Below, in pieces: positions 57,145 to 64,000 of a stretch of DNA of 64,000 nucleotides. The notes beneath the pieces are model-generated. The model saw nothing but the letters and a program-made list of their open reading frames with translations. It had not been told where the DNA came from and made no database searches. How positions within the stretch are numbered: the stretch's first letter is position 1; each line of letters starts with the position of its first letter. Source of the DNA: CBDDBU01 sp965226045 (GTDB lineage Bacteria; Pseudomonadota; Alphaproteobacteria; VGEJ01); the NCBI GenBank assembly GCA_965226045.1, contig CBDDBU010000015.1:1-64000 (forward strand). Reading direction: 5' to 3'. The translations under genes and the position numbers were made by a program.

Positions 57145-57992
57145 CGCGAATCTCCGAGAAGAGCACCGGGATCGATCTCGCCCGCGAAGGCGACGGCCAC
57201 CGGTCCGCGCATCATTACATGACCATCCTCGCGCCAATCGATCCGCAGCGCGCCGCCGTCGAGCCGCACCTCGCCGCCGCGTCCGGTGAGGCCACGCCGC
57301 GCGGCGGCGACCATTGCCGCGCACGCAGCGGTGCCGCAGGCCGCGGTGATGCCGACGCCACGCTCCCACACCCGCACCCGCAGCACCTCGACGCTCACCA
57401 CCTGCACGATCGACACATTGACGCGCTCGGGAAACAGCGCCGCGGTTTCAAGCGCCGCGCCGTGCCGGGCGACGTCGATCGCCTCGGCGTCGGCGACGAA
57501 GAAGACGATGTGCGGATTGCCAATGTTGACGGCCACCGGATCGGCCAGATCGGGGGTCTCGGCGGAACCGACATGGAGGTCGAGGTGGAGGGTGTCGGCC
57601 GCCTCGGCCAGCGGGATTTCGCGCCAGTCGTGGCGAGCCTCGCCCATGTCGACACTCACGTCCGCGCCGCTCGCGCGCGCTTCGAGCAGCCCGGCCAAGG
57701 TCTCGATCACGACCTGGTCGCGCCCGTCTTCGGCCATCAGGCGGGCGGCGACACAACGCGTCGCGTTGCCGCATGCCTCGACCTCGCCGCCATCGGCGTT
57801 GTGGACGCGCATGAAGGCATCGGCGCGGGCCGAGGGCTCGATGGTGATGATCTGATCGCAGCCGATCCCGGTGCGCCGCGAGGCCATCGCGTGGCGCTCG
57901 GCGCGGGTCAGGCGGATCGGCGCGGTACGCGCGTCGAACACGACGAAGTCGTTGCCAAGACCGTGCATCTTGATGAAGGGAAGCGCGCCCAT
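57141..57992 (-). CDS. dapF: Diaminopimelate epimerase
   Basis: Converts LL- to meso-diaminopimelate for peptidoglycan and lysine. 283 aa. The two catalytic Cys are in EACGNATRCVA and TAACGTAACAAM. KMHGLGNDFVVFD at the N-terminus fixes the start at ATG 57992 rather than upstream starts. First gene of the dapF-mtaB-ftsY unit. Confidence 0.95.
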   Translation of the reverse strand: MGALPFIKMHGLGNDFVVFDARTAPIRLTRAERHAMASRRTGIGCDQIITIEPSARADAFMRVHNADGGEVEACGNATRCVAARLMAEDGRDQVVIETLAGLLEARASGADVSVDMGEARHDWREIPLAEAADTLHLDLHVGSAETPDLADPVAVNIGNPHIVFFVADAEAIDVARHGAALETAALFPERVNVSIVQVVSVEVLRVRVWERGVGITAACGTAACAAMVAAARRGLTGRGGEVRLDGGALRIDWREDGHVMMRGPVAVAFAGEIDPGALLGDSR

Positions 57993-58144
57993 GGCCGCCT
58001 TATAGGCCGCCGCCGCCAGGCCTCCAAGCCCTTCGCCCAGGAGATCAGCGGTTGGCCAGGGGTCGGCGTGCATTGCGCGCGACCCGGCCGATGGGCGATG
58101 CTCGGCGCCGTCGGTCAGACCGAGCCCAGTAACGGAGAAAGCCC

Positions 58145-58672
58145 ATGGACGCCGAGCAACTGCGGGCGCTACAGGCGCCGCTCAAGGACACCTACCGCGA
58201 GACGCCAGAGGCGGCGCTGATGACACTCGCGGCGGACGGCGCGCTCGGCGAGGGCGTGACCTGTTCGGTCGAGACCGGCAAGGCGCTGGTCGCGGCGGGT
58301 CTGCACCCGGCGACCGGCGGCGATGGGTTGTCGGCGTGCTCGGGCGATATGCTGTTGCAAGCGTTGGTGGCGTGCGCCGGCGTCACCTTGAACGCGGTCG
58401 CGACCGCGCTCGATATTCCGGTCCGGGCCGGCGCCGTGCGGGCCGAGGGCGATCTCGACTTTCGCGGCACCCTCGGGGTCGAGCGCGCCGCGCCGGTCGG
58501 CTTCCGCGACATCCGGCTGAGCTTCGACCTCGACACCGACGCCACCGAGGAGCAACTGGCGACGCTCCTGAAACTCACCGAACGCTATTGCGTGGTCTAC
58601 CAGACGCTGCGCCAGAGTCCGCCCATCGACGTCGAGATCGGCGCCATCGAGATCGGCGCCGGCCAGTCTTAA
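58145..58672 (+). CDS. OsmC-family protein
   Basis: 175 aa. Reduces organic peroxides or has a related thiol role. Two Cys in LSACSGDMLLQALVACAGV correspond to the redox pair. GFRDIRLSFDLDTDATEEQL and KLTERYCVVYQTLRQSPPID are family landmarks. The last 67 bp, including the stop, are duplicated 380 bp downstream on the other side of a transposase remnant. Confidence 0.85.
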   Translation: MDAEQLRALQAPLKDTYRETPEAALMTLAADGALGEGVTCSVETGKALVAAGLHPATGGDGLSACSGDMLLQALVACAGVTLNAVATALDIPVRAGAVRAEGDLDFRGTLGVERAAPVGFRDIRLSFDLDTDATEEQLATLLKLTERYCVVYQTLRQSPPIDVEIGAIEIGAGQS

Positions 58673-59053
58673 CAGCCCGTTGAAAAAGGCGTCATTGACC
58701 TCACGCCACGGCGAAGCATATCGCGGCGAAGGCGGTTTCGCCACGAGACGATGAGGACGATCTGAACGACCAGGACGGCTCCAGCGGGCGTAACAAGCAC
58801 GAACAAGGCGCCAATTCCGCCCGCCACGGCCTCCTTCGGGGTGCCGGCGCCGATGAGTTGGCGCATCAGCAACGATAGGTTGTGGCCGGCGACGTGAAGC
58901 AGGTATCGCTACGTTCTCGCGGCCCCGAAGCCAGGTCCGGCGCATACCGCCGCGATCGAGGTTGTGGGCAAAGGAGCGCTCGACGACGCTGCGCCAGAGT
59001 CCGCCCATCGACGTCGAGATCGGCGCCATCGAGATCGGCGCCGGCCAGTCTTA
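58606..59053. repeat. 67-bp direct repeat of the osmC 3' end
   Basis: 58606-58672 and 58987-59053 are near-identical copies beginning ACGCTGCGCCAGAGTCCG. The second copy ends in TTAG instead of TTAA. The sequence between is the IS remnant. A 40-bp unit, GGGGCGCGGC..., is likewise found at 59054-59093 and again at 59457-59496. Confidence 0.85.
58673..58986 (-). mobile_element. Remnant of an IS1182-like element (transposase C-terminus)
   Basis: The minus strand reads ERSFAHNLDRGGMRRTWLRG then, after a frame change, RYLLHVAGHNLSLLMRQLIG and AGTPKEAVAGGIGALFVL, typical of the C-terminus of IS1182-type transposases. The rest of the element is absent. Its edge carries ACAGCCCGTTG, and the reverse complement CAACGGGCTGTT occurs at 59443-59454 inside nlpC, so both outer ends of the element appear to survive. 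Confidence 0.75.
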
Positions 59054-59978
59054 GGGGCGCGGCATACGGCGGAAGGCGCGAACGAGCAAGTCGAGCGTCC
59101 GCTCATAACGCGCGAGAGTCTCGCCAAGCGGCGTGATTGCCACCCTCATGTCGCCGGCGTTGGCATGAATCAGGCGCTCGGCATCGAGGACGATCGCACA
59201 GTGGCCGCGCCAGAACACCAGATCGCCACGCCGAAGTGCGCTTGGATCGCCGTCCGGCACCGGCGCGCCCAGGCATTCCTGCATGTCGGAATCGCGCGGC
59301 GCGCGGTGGCCGGCGCGCTGGAGCGCGATCTGCACCAGGCCCGAGCAATCGATGCCAAGCGCGCTCCGGCCGCCCCAGAGATAGGGTGCGTCCAGCAAGC
59401 GCTCGGCGGTCGCTGCGTGGTCTGGCTCCACCGCATCGCCCGCTCAACGGGCTGTTAGGGGCGCGGCATACGGCGGAAGGCGCGAACGAGCAAGTCGGGT
59501 GGCGACGAAGCCGCCATGCGAGGTGCCGGGTGGCGACGAAGCCGCCGCCCGCCAGCCGCGCGTGGTCGCCCTCGATCGCGGCGATGGCGAGGCGCGCGCC
59601 CATCGGGAGCGTGGCGAGCGGCGCGGCCTGGACGCGCGGCTCGGACCGCAGGAAGGCAAGCGGATCAGTGACCAGATGAGTCGGCGCGAGCGGTTCGGCC
59701 AGGTGCGCGGCCTCAAGGTAGCCGACATAGCCATCGGCCGCCGCCTGCCCCCAGGCCCACCCGTCTTTTTCGTCGTAGACGGTGAAGACCTCACCGAACA
59801 GGAGCTCGCTGGCCTGCTCGGCCTCGGCGGCAGGAGCCCCCCGCAGCGGCGCGATACCCGCGCTCACCTGACGCGCCGTGCCCGCCACGAAACGCCGCGC
59901 CTCGACCCGGCCGCGCAAAGGCGCCGCCGCGAGGTCGTCGCGATAGGCATGTATGCGCGGATCGAGAGGCGTGGACAT
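59051..59978 (-). pseudogene. NlpC/P60 cell-wall peptidase, interrupted by an IS scar
   Basis: Peptidoglycan endopeptidase with N-terminal SH3-like domains. The first part (59978 to about 59532) has PLRGRVEARRFVAGTARQVS and WAWGQAAADGYVGYLEAAHL, an SH3 repeat, and ends at GGGFVATRHLA. The catalytic part (59444-59051) has YLWGGRSALGIDCSGLVQIA with the catalytic Cys, and HCAIVLDAERLIHAN with the His. Between them about 90 bp of foreign and duplicated sequence shifts the frame. Without it the protein would be about 280 aa. No surviving full copy is in the window. Confidence 0.82.
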
Positions 59979-60200
59979 CGGCGGCCTAGGTCACATCGGC
60001 GGCCCAAGTCTAGGCCGCCCGGCCGCGACCGACCAGCAGCCCCAGTGGGTTTGCGCATTCGGGGTTGATTGGCGAGGGGGGGTGCGCGTAGTCTCCGCCG
60101 CACAGTCAGTACGGGTCTTTGAAGCTTGGGCTCCCGTCAGTCCGCGAGGTTTCGCGCGCTGGCGGCGCTGTCGTTTGAGACGGGAAATTTGGCGCACGCC

Positions 60201-61583
60201 ATGTTCGACACGCTGAGCGAGCGTTTAGGCGAGGTCTTCGACAAGCTGCGCGGGCGCGGCGCGCTGGCTGAGAGCGATGTCGTCGCCGCCCTGCGTGAGG
60301 TCCGCGTGGCGCTGCTGGAGGCCGATGTCGCGCTGCCGGTCGTCAAGTCGTTCGTCGACAGCGTGCGCGAAAAGGCGACCGGGACCGAGGTGCTGCGCAG
60401 CGTCACCCCGGGCCAAATGGTGGTCAAGCTCGTCCACGACCAGCTGGTCGAGATGCTCGGGGCCGAGAGCGCCGAACTGCGGATCGCCGCGGCGCCGCCG
60501 GCGAGCGTGCTGATCGTCGGATTGCAGGGCTCGGGCAAGACCACGACGACCGCCAAGATCGCCCTCCGGCTCAAGACTCAGGCCAAGAAGAAAGTGCTGA
60601 TGGCCTCGCTGGACACGCGCCGGCCGGCCGCGCAGGAACAGCTCAAGGTGCTTGGGCAGCAGGCCGAGATCGCGACGCTGCCGATCATCCCCGACCAGAT
60701 ACCGGTCGATATCGCGAGGCGCGCGATGCAGGCCGGCAAGCTCCAGGGCTACGACGTGGTTCTGTTGGACACCGCCGGGCGAATGCATGTCGACGAGGGC
60801 TTGATGGCCGAGGCGCGCGCGGTGCGCGACGCGGTCGAACCGGCCGAGATTCTGTTGGTTGCCGACGCGCTGACCGGCCAAGACGCGGTCAACCTCGCGA
60901 CCCGATTCAAGGAACGGCTCGACATCACCGGGGTGGTGCTGACGCGCATCGACGGCGATGCCCGGGGCGGCGCCGCGCTGAGCATCCGGGCGGTCACCGG
61001 CTGTCCGATCAAGCTGCTCGGCACCGGCGAGAAGCTCGATGAGCTGGAGGGCTTCCACGCCGATCGCATCGCCTCGCGCATTCTGGGCATGGGCGATGTC
61101 GTTGGCCTGGTCGAGAAGGCCCAGGAGACGATCGACGAGGCGGATGCGACCGCCCTTGAGGCCAAGCTGATGGCCGGCCGCTTCGACCTCGCCGACATGG
61201 CCGCACAACTTCGCCAGATGCGCAAGATGGGCGGCATGGACGGGGTCCTGGGCATGCTTCCGGGCGTCGGCAAGGTCAAGAAGCAGCTTGCCACCGCCGG
61301 GGTCGACGACGGCATGCTGGTGCGCCAGGAAGCCATTATCCAGTCGATGACGCACACCGAACGCCACAACGCCCGGCTGCTCAACGGCTCGCGCAAGCGC
61401 CGCATCGCGGCCGGCTCGGGCACGTCTGTCCAGGACGTGAACCGCGTGTTGAAGCAATACAAGCAGATGGCCGGGATGGTGAAAAAGGTCGGCAAGCTCG
61501 GCAAAAAGGGCCTCCTACGCCACGGCATACCGAACTTGTCGGCGCTTCAGGGCCTGCAGGGCGGCCGGCATCAAACCCGCTAA
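60201..61583 (+). CDS. ffh: Signal recognition particle protein Ffh
   Basis: Binds signal sequences and 4.5S RNA for cotranslational targeting. 460 aa. NG domain: GLQGSGKTTTTAKIA (G1), LDTAGRMHVDEG (G3), LTRIDGDARGGAAL (G4). The Met-rich M domain spans QLRQMRKMGGMDGVLGMLPG to the C-terminal YKQMAGMVKKVGKLGKKG. First gene of ffh-rpsP-rimM-trmD-rplS. The ffs RNA gene was not found beside it. FtsY, its receptor, is 4 kb upstream. Confidence 0.95.
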   Translation: MFDTLSERLGEVFDKLRGRGALAESDVVAALREVRVALLEADVALPVVKSFVDSVREKATGTEVLRSVTPGQMVVKLVHDQLVEMLGAESAELRIAAAPPASVLIVGLQGSGKTTTTAKIALRLKTQAKKKVLMASLDTRRPAAQEQLKVLGQQAEIATLPIIPDQIPVDIARRAMQAGKLQGYDVVLLDTAGRMHVDEGLMAEARAVRDAVEPAEILLVADALTGQDAVNLATRFKERLDITGVVLTRIDGDARGGAALSIRAVTGCPIKLLGTGEKLDELEGFHADRIASRILGMGDVVGLVEKAQETIDEADATALEAKLMAGRFDLADMAAQLRQMRKMGGMDGVLGMLPGVGKVKKQLATAGVDDGMLVRQEAIIQSMTHTERHNARLLNGSRKRRIAAGSGTSVQDVNRVLKQYKQMAGMVKKVGKLGKKGLLRHGIPNLSALQGLQGGRHQTR

Positions 61584-61612
61584 GCGCTCAAACCGAGGGA
61601 GCAGTTAAGAGC

Positions 61613-62137
61613 ATGTCATTGAAGATACGGTTGGCCAGGGGCGGCGCGAAGAAACGCCCCTTCTATCGGATCGTGCTCGCGGATTCGCGCAGCCCACGCG
61701 ATGGCCGCTTCATCGAGCGGCTCGGCACCTACAACCCGCTATTGCGAGCCGACGATCCGGAGCGGATCAAGCTCAAGGAAGAGCGCATCCGCCACTGGCT
61801 CAGTCACGGCGCGCTGCCGACCGACCGGGTCGCGCGCTTTCTCGGCGCGGCCAACATCATCGCCATGCCCGCGCAGCGCAACAACCCGCAAAAAGGGGTG
61901 CCCGGCGCCAAGGCGCAGGAGCGCCTGAAGGCCAACGAAGAGGCCGCGGCGGCGGCCAAGGAAGCGGCCGCGGCGCCCGCTCCTGAACCGGTGGCCGAGC
62001 CGGCCGCGCCAGAGCCAGAGCCGGCGGCTGAGCCCGAGCCAGAGCCGGCGGCTGAGCCGGCGGAAGCGACGGCCGAGACGCCTGATGCAGCCGCGACGCC
62101 TGATGCGGCCGAGACGACCGAGCCGGCGGTAGGGTGA
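61613..62137 (+). CDS. rpsP: 30S ribosomal protein S16 with Ala/Pro/Glu-rich tail
   Basis: 174 aa. The conserved fold (LKIRLARGGAKKRPFYRIVL, DGRFIERLGTYNPLL, HWLSHGALPTDRVARFL) occupies the first 85 residues or so. The remainder is a linker and a repetitive acidic tail (EPEPAAEPEPEPAAEPAEAT). Such tails occur in alphaproteobacterial S16 but are usually shorter. The tail is coded by near-repeats of GAGCCAGAGCCGGCGGCT. The RBS GAGGGAGC is 10 bp upstream. Confidence 0.92.
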   Translation: MSLKIRLARGGAKKRPFYRIVLADSRSPRDGRFIERLGTYNPLLRADDPERIKLKEERIRHWLSHGALPTDRVARFLGAANIIAMPAQRNNPQKGVPGAKAQERLKANEEAAAAAKEAAAAPAPEPVAEPAAPEPEPAAEPEPEPAAEPAEATAETPDAAATPDAAETTEPAVG

Positions 62138-62153
62138 GCGACCCGCATCGATA

Positions 62154-62777
62154 ATGAGTAACGCGCGCGCATACGCTCCGAGGAGCGCCGATGAGGACTC
62201 TGGCGACAGCCGAATCTGCCTGGGTGCCGTCGTCGGCGCTCACGGTGTTTCTGGCGAGGTCAAGATCAAGAGCTTCACCGCCGAGCCGGACGACATCGCG
62301 GCCTTCGGGCCGCTCGAGGACGAGGCCGCTGGACGTTCGTTCGAGCTGGCGGCACGGCGCGGCAGCGGCGATCTCGTCATCGCCCGGATCGCCGGGATCG
62401 ATGACCGTGACGCCGCCCAGGCGCTCAAGGGCACGAAGCTGTTCGTCAGCCGCGAGGCGCTCGGGACCCCGCCGGACGACGAGTACTACCACGTCGATCT
62501 GATCGGGCTCCGCGCGGAGCGGGAGAACGGCGAGGCGGTGGGCCGGGTGCGCGCCATCCACAATTTCGGCGCTGGCGACATGATCGAGATCGAGAGCGGC
62601 GCGCCGCGCGGCGCGGTCGAGACGGCGATGGTCCCGTTCACGGCCGAGGCCGTGACCGTGGTCGACATCGCGGGCGGCCGCCTGGTGGTGGCGTGGCCCG
62701 ATGACACGCCAGATGACACGCCAGATGACACGCCAGATGACGCGCCGGGCGACGTACTTGAGGACGCGGCGACATGA
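62154..62777 (+). CDS. rimM: Ribosome maturation factor RimM with repeat tail
   Basis: Helps 16S rRNA processing and 30S head assembly through S19. 207 aa. RimM N-domain: CLGAVVGAHGVSGEVKIKSF. PRC-barrel: YHVDLIGLRAERENGEAVGR and VPFTAEAVTVVDIAGGRLVV. The last 25 residues are DDTP repeats with an acidic end, from four 12-bp units. Overlaps trmD by four bases. Confidence 0.92.
   Translation: MSNARAYAPRSADEDSGDSRICLGAVVGAHGVSGEVKIKSFTAEPDDIAAFGPLEDEAAGRSFELAARRGSGDLVIARIAGIDDRDAAQALKGTKLFVSREALGTPPDDEYYHVDLIGLRAERENGEAVGRVRAIHNFGAGDMIEIESGAPRGAVETAMVPFTAEAVTVVDIAGGRLVVAWPDDTPDDTPDDTPDDAPGDVLEDAAT
62700..62747. repeat. Four 12-bp tandem repeats in the 3' end of rimM
   Basis: GATGACACGCCA occurs three times exactly (62700-62735) and then as GATGACGCGCCG. 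The period keeps the frame, adding Asp-Asp-Thr-Pro units, and so copy number could vary without a frameshift. Confidence 0.9.
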
Positions 62778-63517
62778 GCGCCCCAAAACTCCAGCGCACG
62801 TTCGCCGCGCGCGTCCTTACCCTCTATCCGGCGATGTTCCCCGGACCGCTCGGGCACTCGCTGGCGGGCAAGGCGCTCGAAGCGGGGCGGTGGAGCCTGA
62901 GCGTCCACGACATTCGCGATTTCGCCAGCGATCGCCACCAAACAGTCGACGGCGCGCCGTTCGGCGGCGGACCCGGCATGGTGTTGCGGGCCGACGTGCT
63001 GGACGCGGCGCTCGCGGCGAGCGTGCCCGCCAACCGCCGCGATGAGCCGGTCATCGTGCTGAGCCCGCGCGGCCGGCCACTTGATCAGGCGCGCGTGAAC
63101 GAGCTCGCCGCCGGCGGCGGGCTGACGCTGATCTGCGGTCGCTTCGAGGGTATCGACGAGCGCTTCATCAGCGCTCACCGGGCCGAGGAGGTCAGCCTCG
63201 GCGATTTCGTTCTGTCGGGCGGCGAGCCCGCCGCGCTGGCGCTGTTGGACGCGGTCGTGCGGCTGTTGCCGAACGTGGTGGGCGCCGCCGAAAGCCTGGT
63301 CTCGGAAAGCTTCGCCGCCGATCTCTTGGAGTATCCCCAATACACCCGGCCCCGTCTATGGGACGGACAGGCCGTGCCCGAGGTCCTGCTCTCGGGCGAT
63401 CACGCGGCGATCGCGGCGTGGCGTCGGCGCGAGGCCGAACGCATCACGCGCGAGCGGCGCCCAGATCTGTGGGCGCGTGGCGCTAGAGAATTGACCAGCG
63501 CGAGGGCGGAATCATGA
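62774..63517 (+). CDS. trmD: tRNA (guanine-N1)-methyltransferase
   Basis: Makes m1G37 with SAM through a trefoil knot. 247 aa. PFGGGPGMVLRADVLDAAL, VIVLSPRGRPLDQARVNELA, LICGRFEGIDERFI and EEVSLGDFVLSGGEPAALAL form the knot and SAM pocket. PQYTRPRLWDGQAVPEVLLS is diagnostic. Overlaps rimM and rplS by ATGA, so the operon is translated in a coupled chain. Confidence 0.95.
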   Translation: MSAPKLQRTFAARVLTLYPAMFPGPLGHSLAGKALEAGRWSLSVHDIRDFASDRHQTVDGAPFGGGPGMVLRADVLDAALAASVPANRRDEPVIVLSPRGRPLDQARVNELAAGGGLTLICGRFEGIDERFISAHRAEEVSLGDFVLSGGEPAALALLDAVVRLLPNVVGAAESLVSESFAADLLEYPQYTRPRLWDGQAVPEVLLSGDHAAIAAWRRREAERITRERRPDLWARGARELTSARAES

Positions 63518-63894
63518 ACTTGCTAGTACAGCTAGAAGACGAGCAGACCGAGAAGCTGCTGGCCGCGCGCGAGGTGCCGGTGTTTGCGCCGGGCGATACC
63601 CTGCGCGTGATGGTCAAGGTGGTCGAGGGCTCGCGCGAGCGCCTCCAGGCCTTCGAGGGTGTGTGCATCGCCCGCAAGAACGGCAAATCGAACTCATCCT
63701 TCACGGTCCGTAAGATCTCGTATGGGGAAGGCGTGGAGCGCGTGTTTCCGCTCTATTCGCCGCACATCGCCTCGATCGAGGTCATCCGCCGGGGCGCCGT
63801 TCGTCGGGCCAAGCTCTATTATTTGCGTGGCCTCACCGGCAAACGCGCGCGCATCCGCGAGAAGGTCGACCACACCTCCGCGCGTGGGCGGTGA
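63514..63894 (+). CDS. rplS: 50S ribosomal protein L19
   Basis: 126 aa. FAPGDTLRVMVKVVEGSRER, LQAFEGVCIARKNGKSNSSF and TVRKISYGEGVERVFPLYSP are typical, and VIRRGAVRRAKLYYLRGLTG closes it. Last gene of the operon, followed by a large hairpin. Confidence 0.95.
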   Translation: MNLLVQLEDEQTEKLLAAREVPVFAPGDTLRVMVKVVEGSRERLQAFEGVCIARKNGKSNSSFTVRKISYGEGVERVFPLYSPHIASIEVIRRGAVRRAKLYYLRGLTGKRARIREKVDHTSARGR

Positions 63895-63904
63895 GGCGAA
63901 GTGC

Positions 63905-63948
63905 GCCCACAGATACCAGCGCCGAGGGCGGCGCTGGTATCTGTGGGC
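63905..63948. terminator. Large hairpin after rplS
   Basis: 19-bp perfect stem (63905-63923 with 63930-63948) and 6-base loop GAGGGC. No T-run follows, so it is either a Rho-aided terminator, an mRNA-stabilising structure or an attenuating element before the next gene. Confidence 0.6.
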
Positions 63949-63995
63949 ATGAGCGCGGCGTGACGCGGGAAAACACCGTCAAAGGACACCAGCCG

Positions 63996-64000
63996 ATGGC
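63996..64000 (+). CDS. Possible start of the next gene (truncated by window end)
   Basis: ATG at 63996 is preceded by AAAGGA at a spacing of 9 bp. In related genomes leuC often follows rplS, but nothing of the protein is visible here. Confidence 0.25.

Noticed and set aside
59979..60200. 4.5S SRP RNA gene next to ffh
   Set aside because: The spacer shows no GGAAGCAGC-type tetraloop stem or the conserved internal loop, so the RNA gene is elsewhere.

Overview
The window is high-GC DNA from an alphaproteobacterium, probably of the Rhodospirillales type. The class is read from gene content and order: a DUF1476 ATPase-inhibitor (zeta) gene, a plant-type GshA, a bolA-grxD pair, the purC-purS-purQ-purL run, dapF-mtaB-ftsY, and ffh-rpsP-rimM-trmD-rplS. 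No rRNA gene is present, so a finer placement is not supported.

Region 1 (1-13.4 kb) holds housekeeping genes (RhlE-like DEAD-box helicase, pheA, kdsB, a membrane-anchored cytochrome c, a HisN-like phosphatase). These are followed by one long + strand cluster: a YejABEF-type peptide ABC importer, a GhrA-like 2-hydroxyacid dehydrogenase, a TauD-type Fe(II)/2-oxoglutarate dioxygenase and a second GhrA-like dehydrogenase. Seven of the first genes and the last one carry single-base indels that break the frame, while the codons on both sides stay well conserved.

Region 2 (13.4-23.2 kb) is an accessory island. It contains a MITE-like inverted-repeat element, a frameshifted IS1182-family transposase, abutting fragments of IS256, IS6 and IS630, a broken tyrosine recombinase with a small helix-turn-helix module and unknown proteins, a phytanoyl-CoA-dioxygenase-like gene, an intact IS1380-family transposase, and the tail of a helicase or restriction-type gene. 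It ends at the 3' side of a tRNA-Arg(CCG) gene, a plausible integration site.

Region 3 (23.2-64 kb) is dense core chromosome with almost all frames intact: NAD and tRNA-charging enzymes (nadE, gltX, cysS), a tRNA methyltransferase, rpsD, most of purine synthesis (purC, S, Q, L, B, M), bolA-grxD, a HigBA toxin-antitoxin pair, a Sel1-repeat protein, a proline-racemase-family enzyme, a DMT exporter, an epimerase, a CysQ-like phosphatase, pmbA, ubiD and ubiA, gshA, ftsY, mtaB, dapF, osmC, ffh and the rpsP-rplS operon. Two lesions stand out: an adenylate cyclase gene split by an in-frame TAG, and an NlpC/P60 gene cut by an IS scar with short duplications of its own 3' end and of the osmC 3' end.

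The best candidates for undescribed biology are the importer-dehydrogenase-dioxygenase-dehydrogenase cluster, an archaeal-like PurM in a bacterium, the scarred osmC-nlpC junction, the MITE-like element, and a YGSN-motif protein beside ubiD/ubiA. No CRISPR array and no complete defence system was seen.
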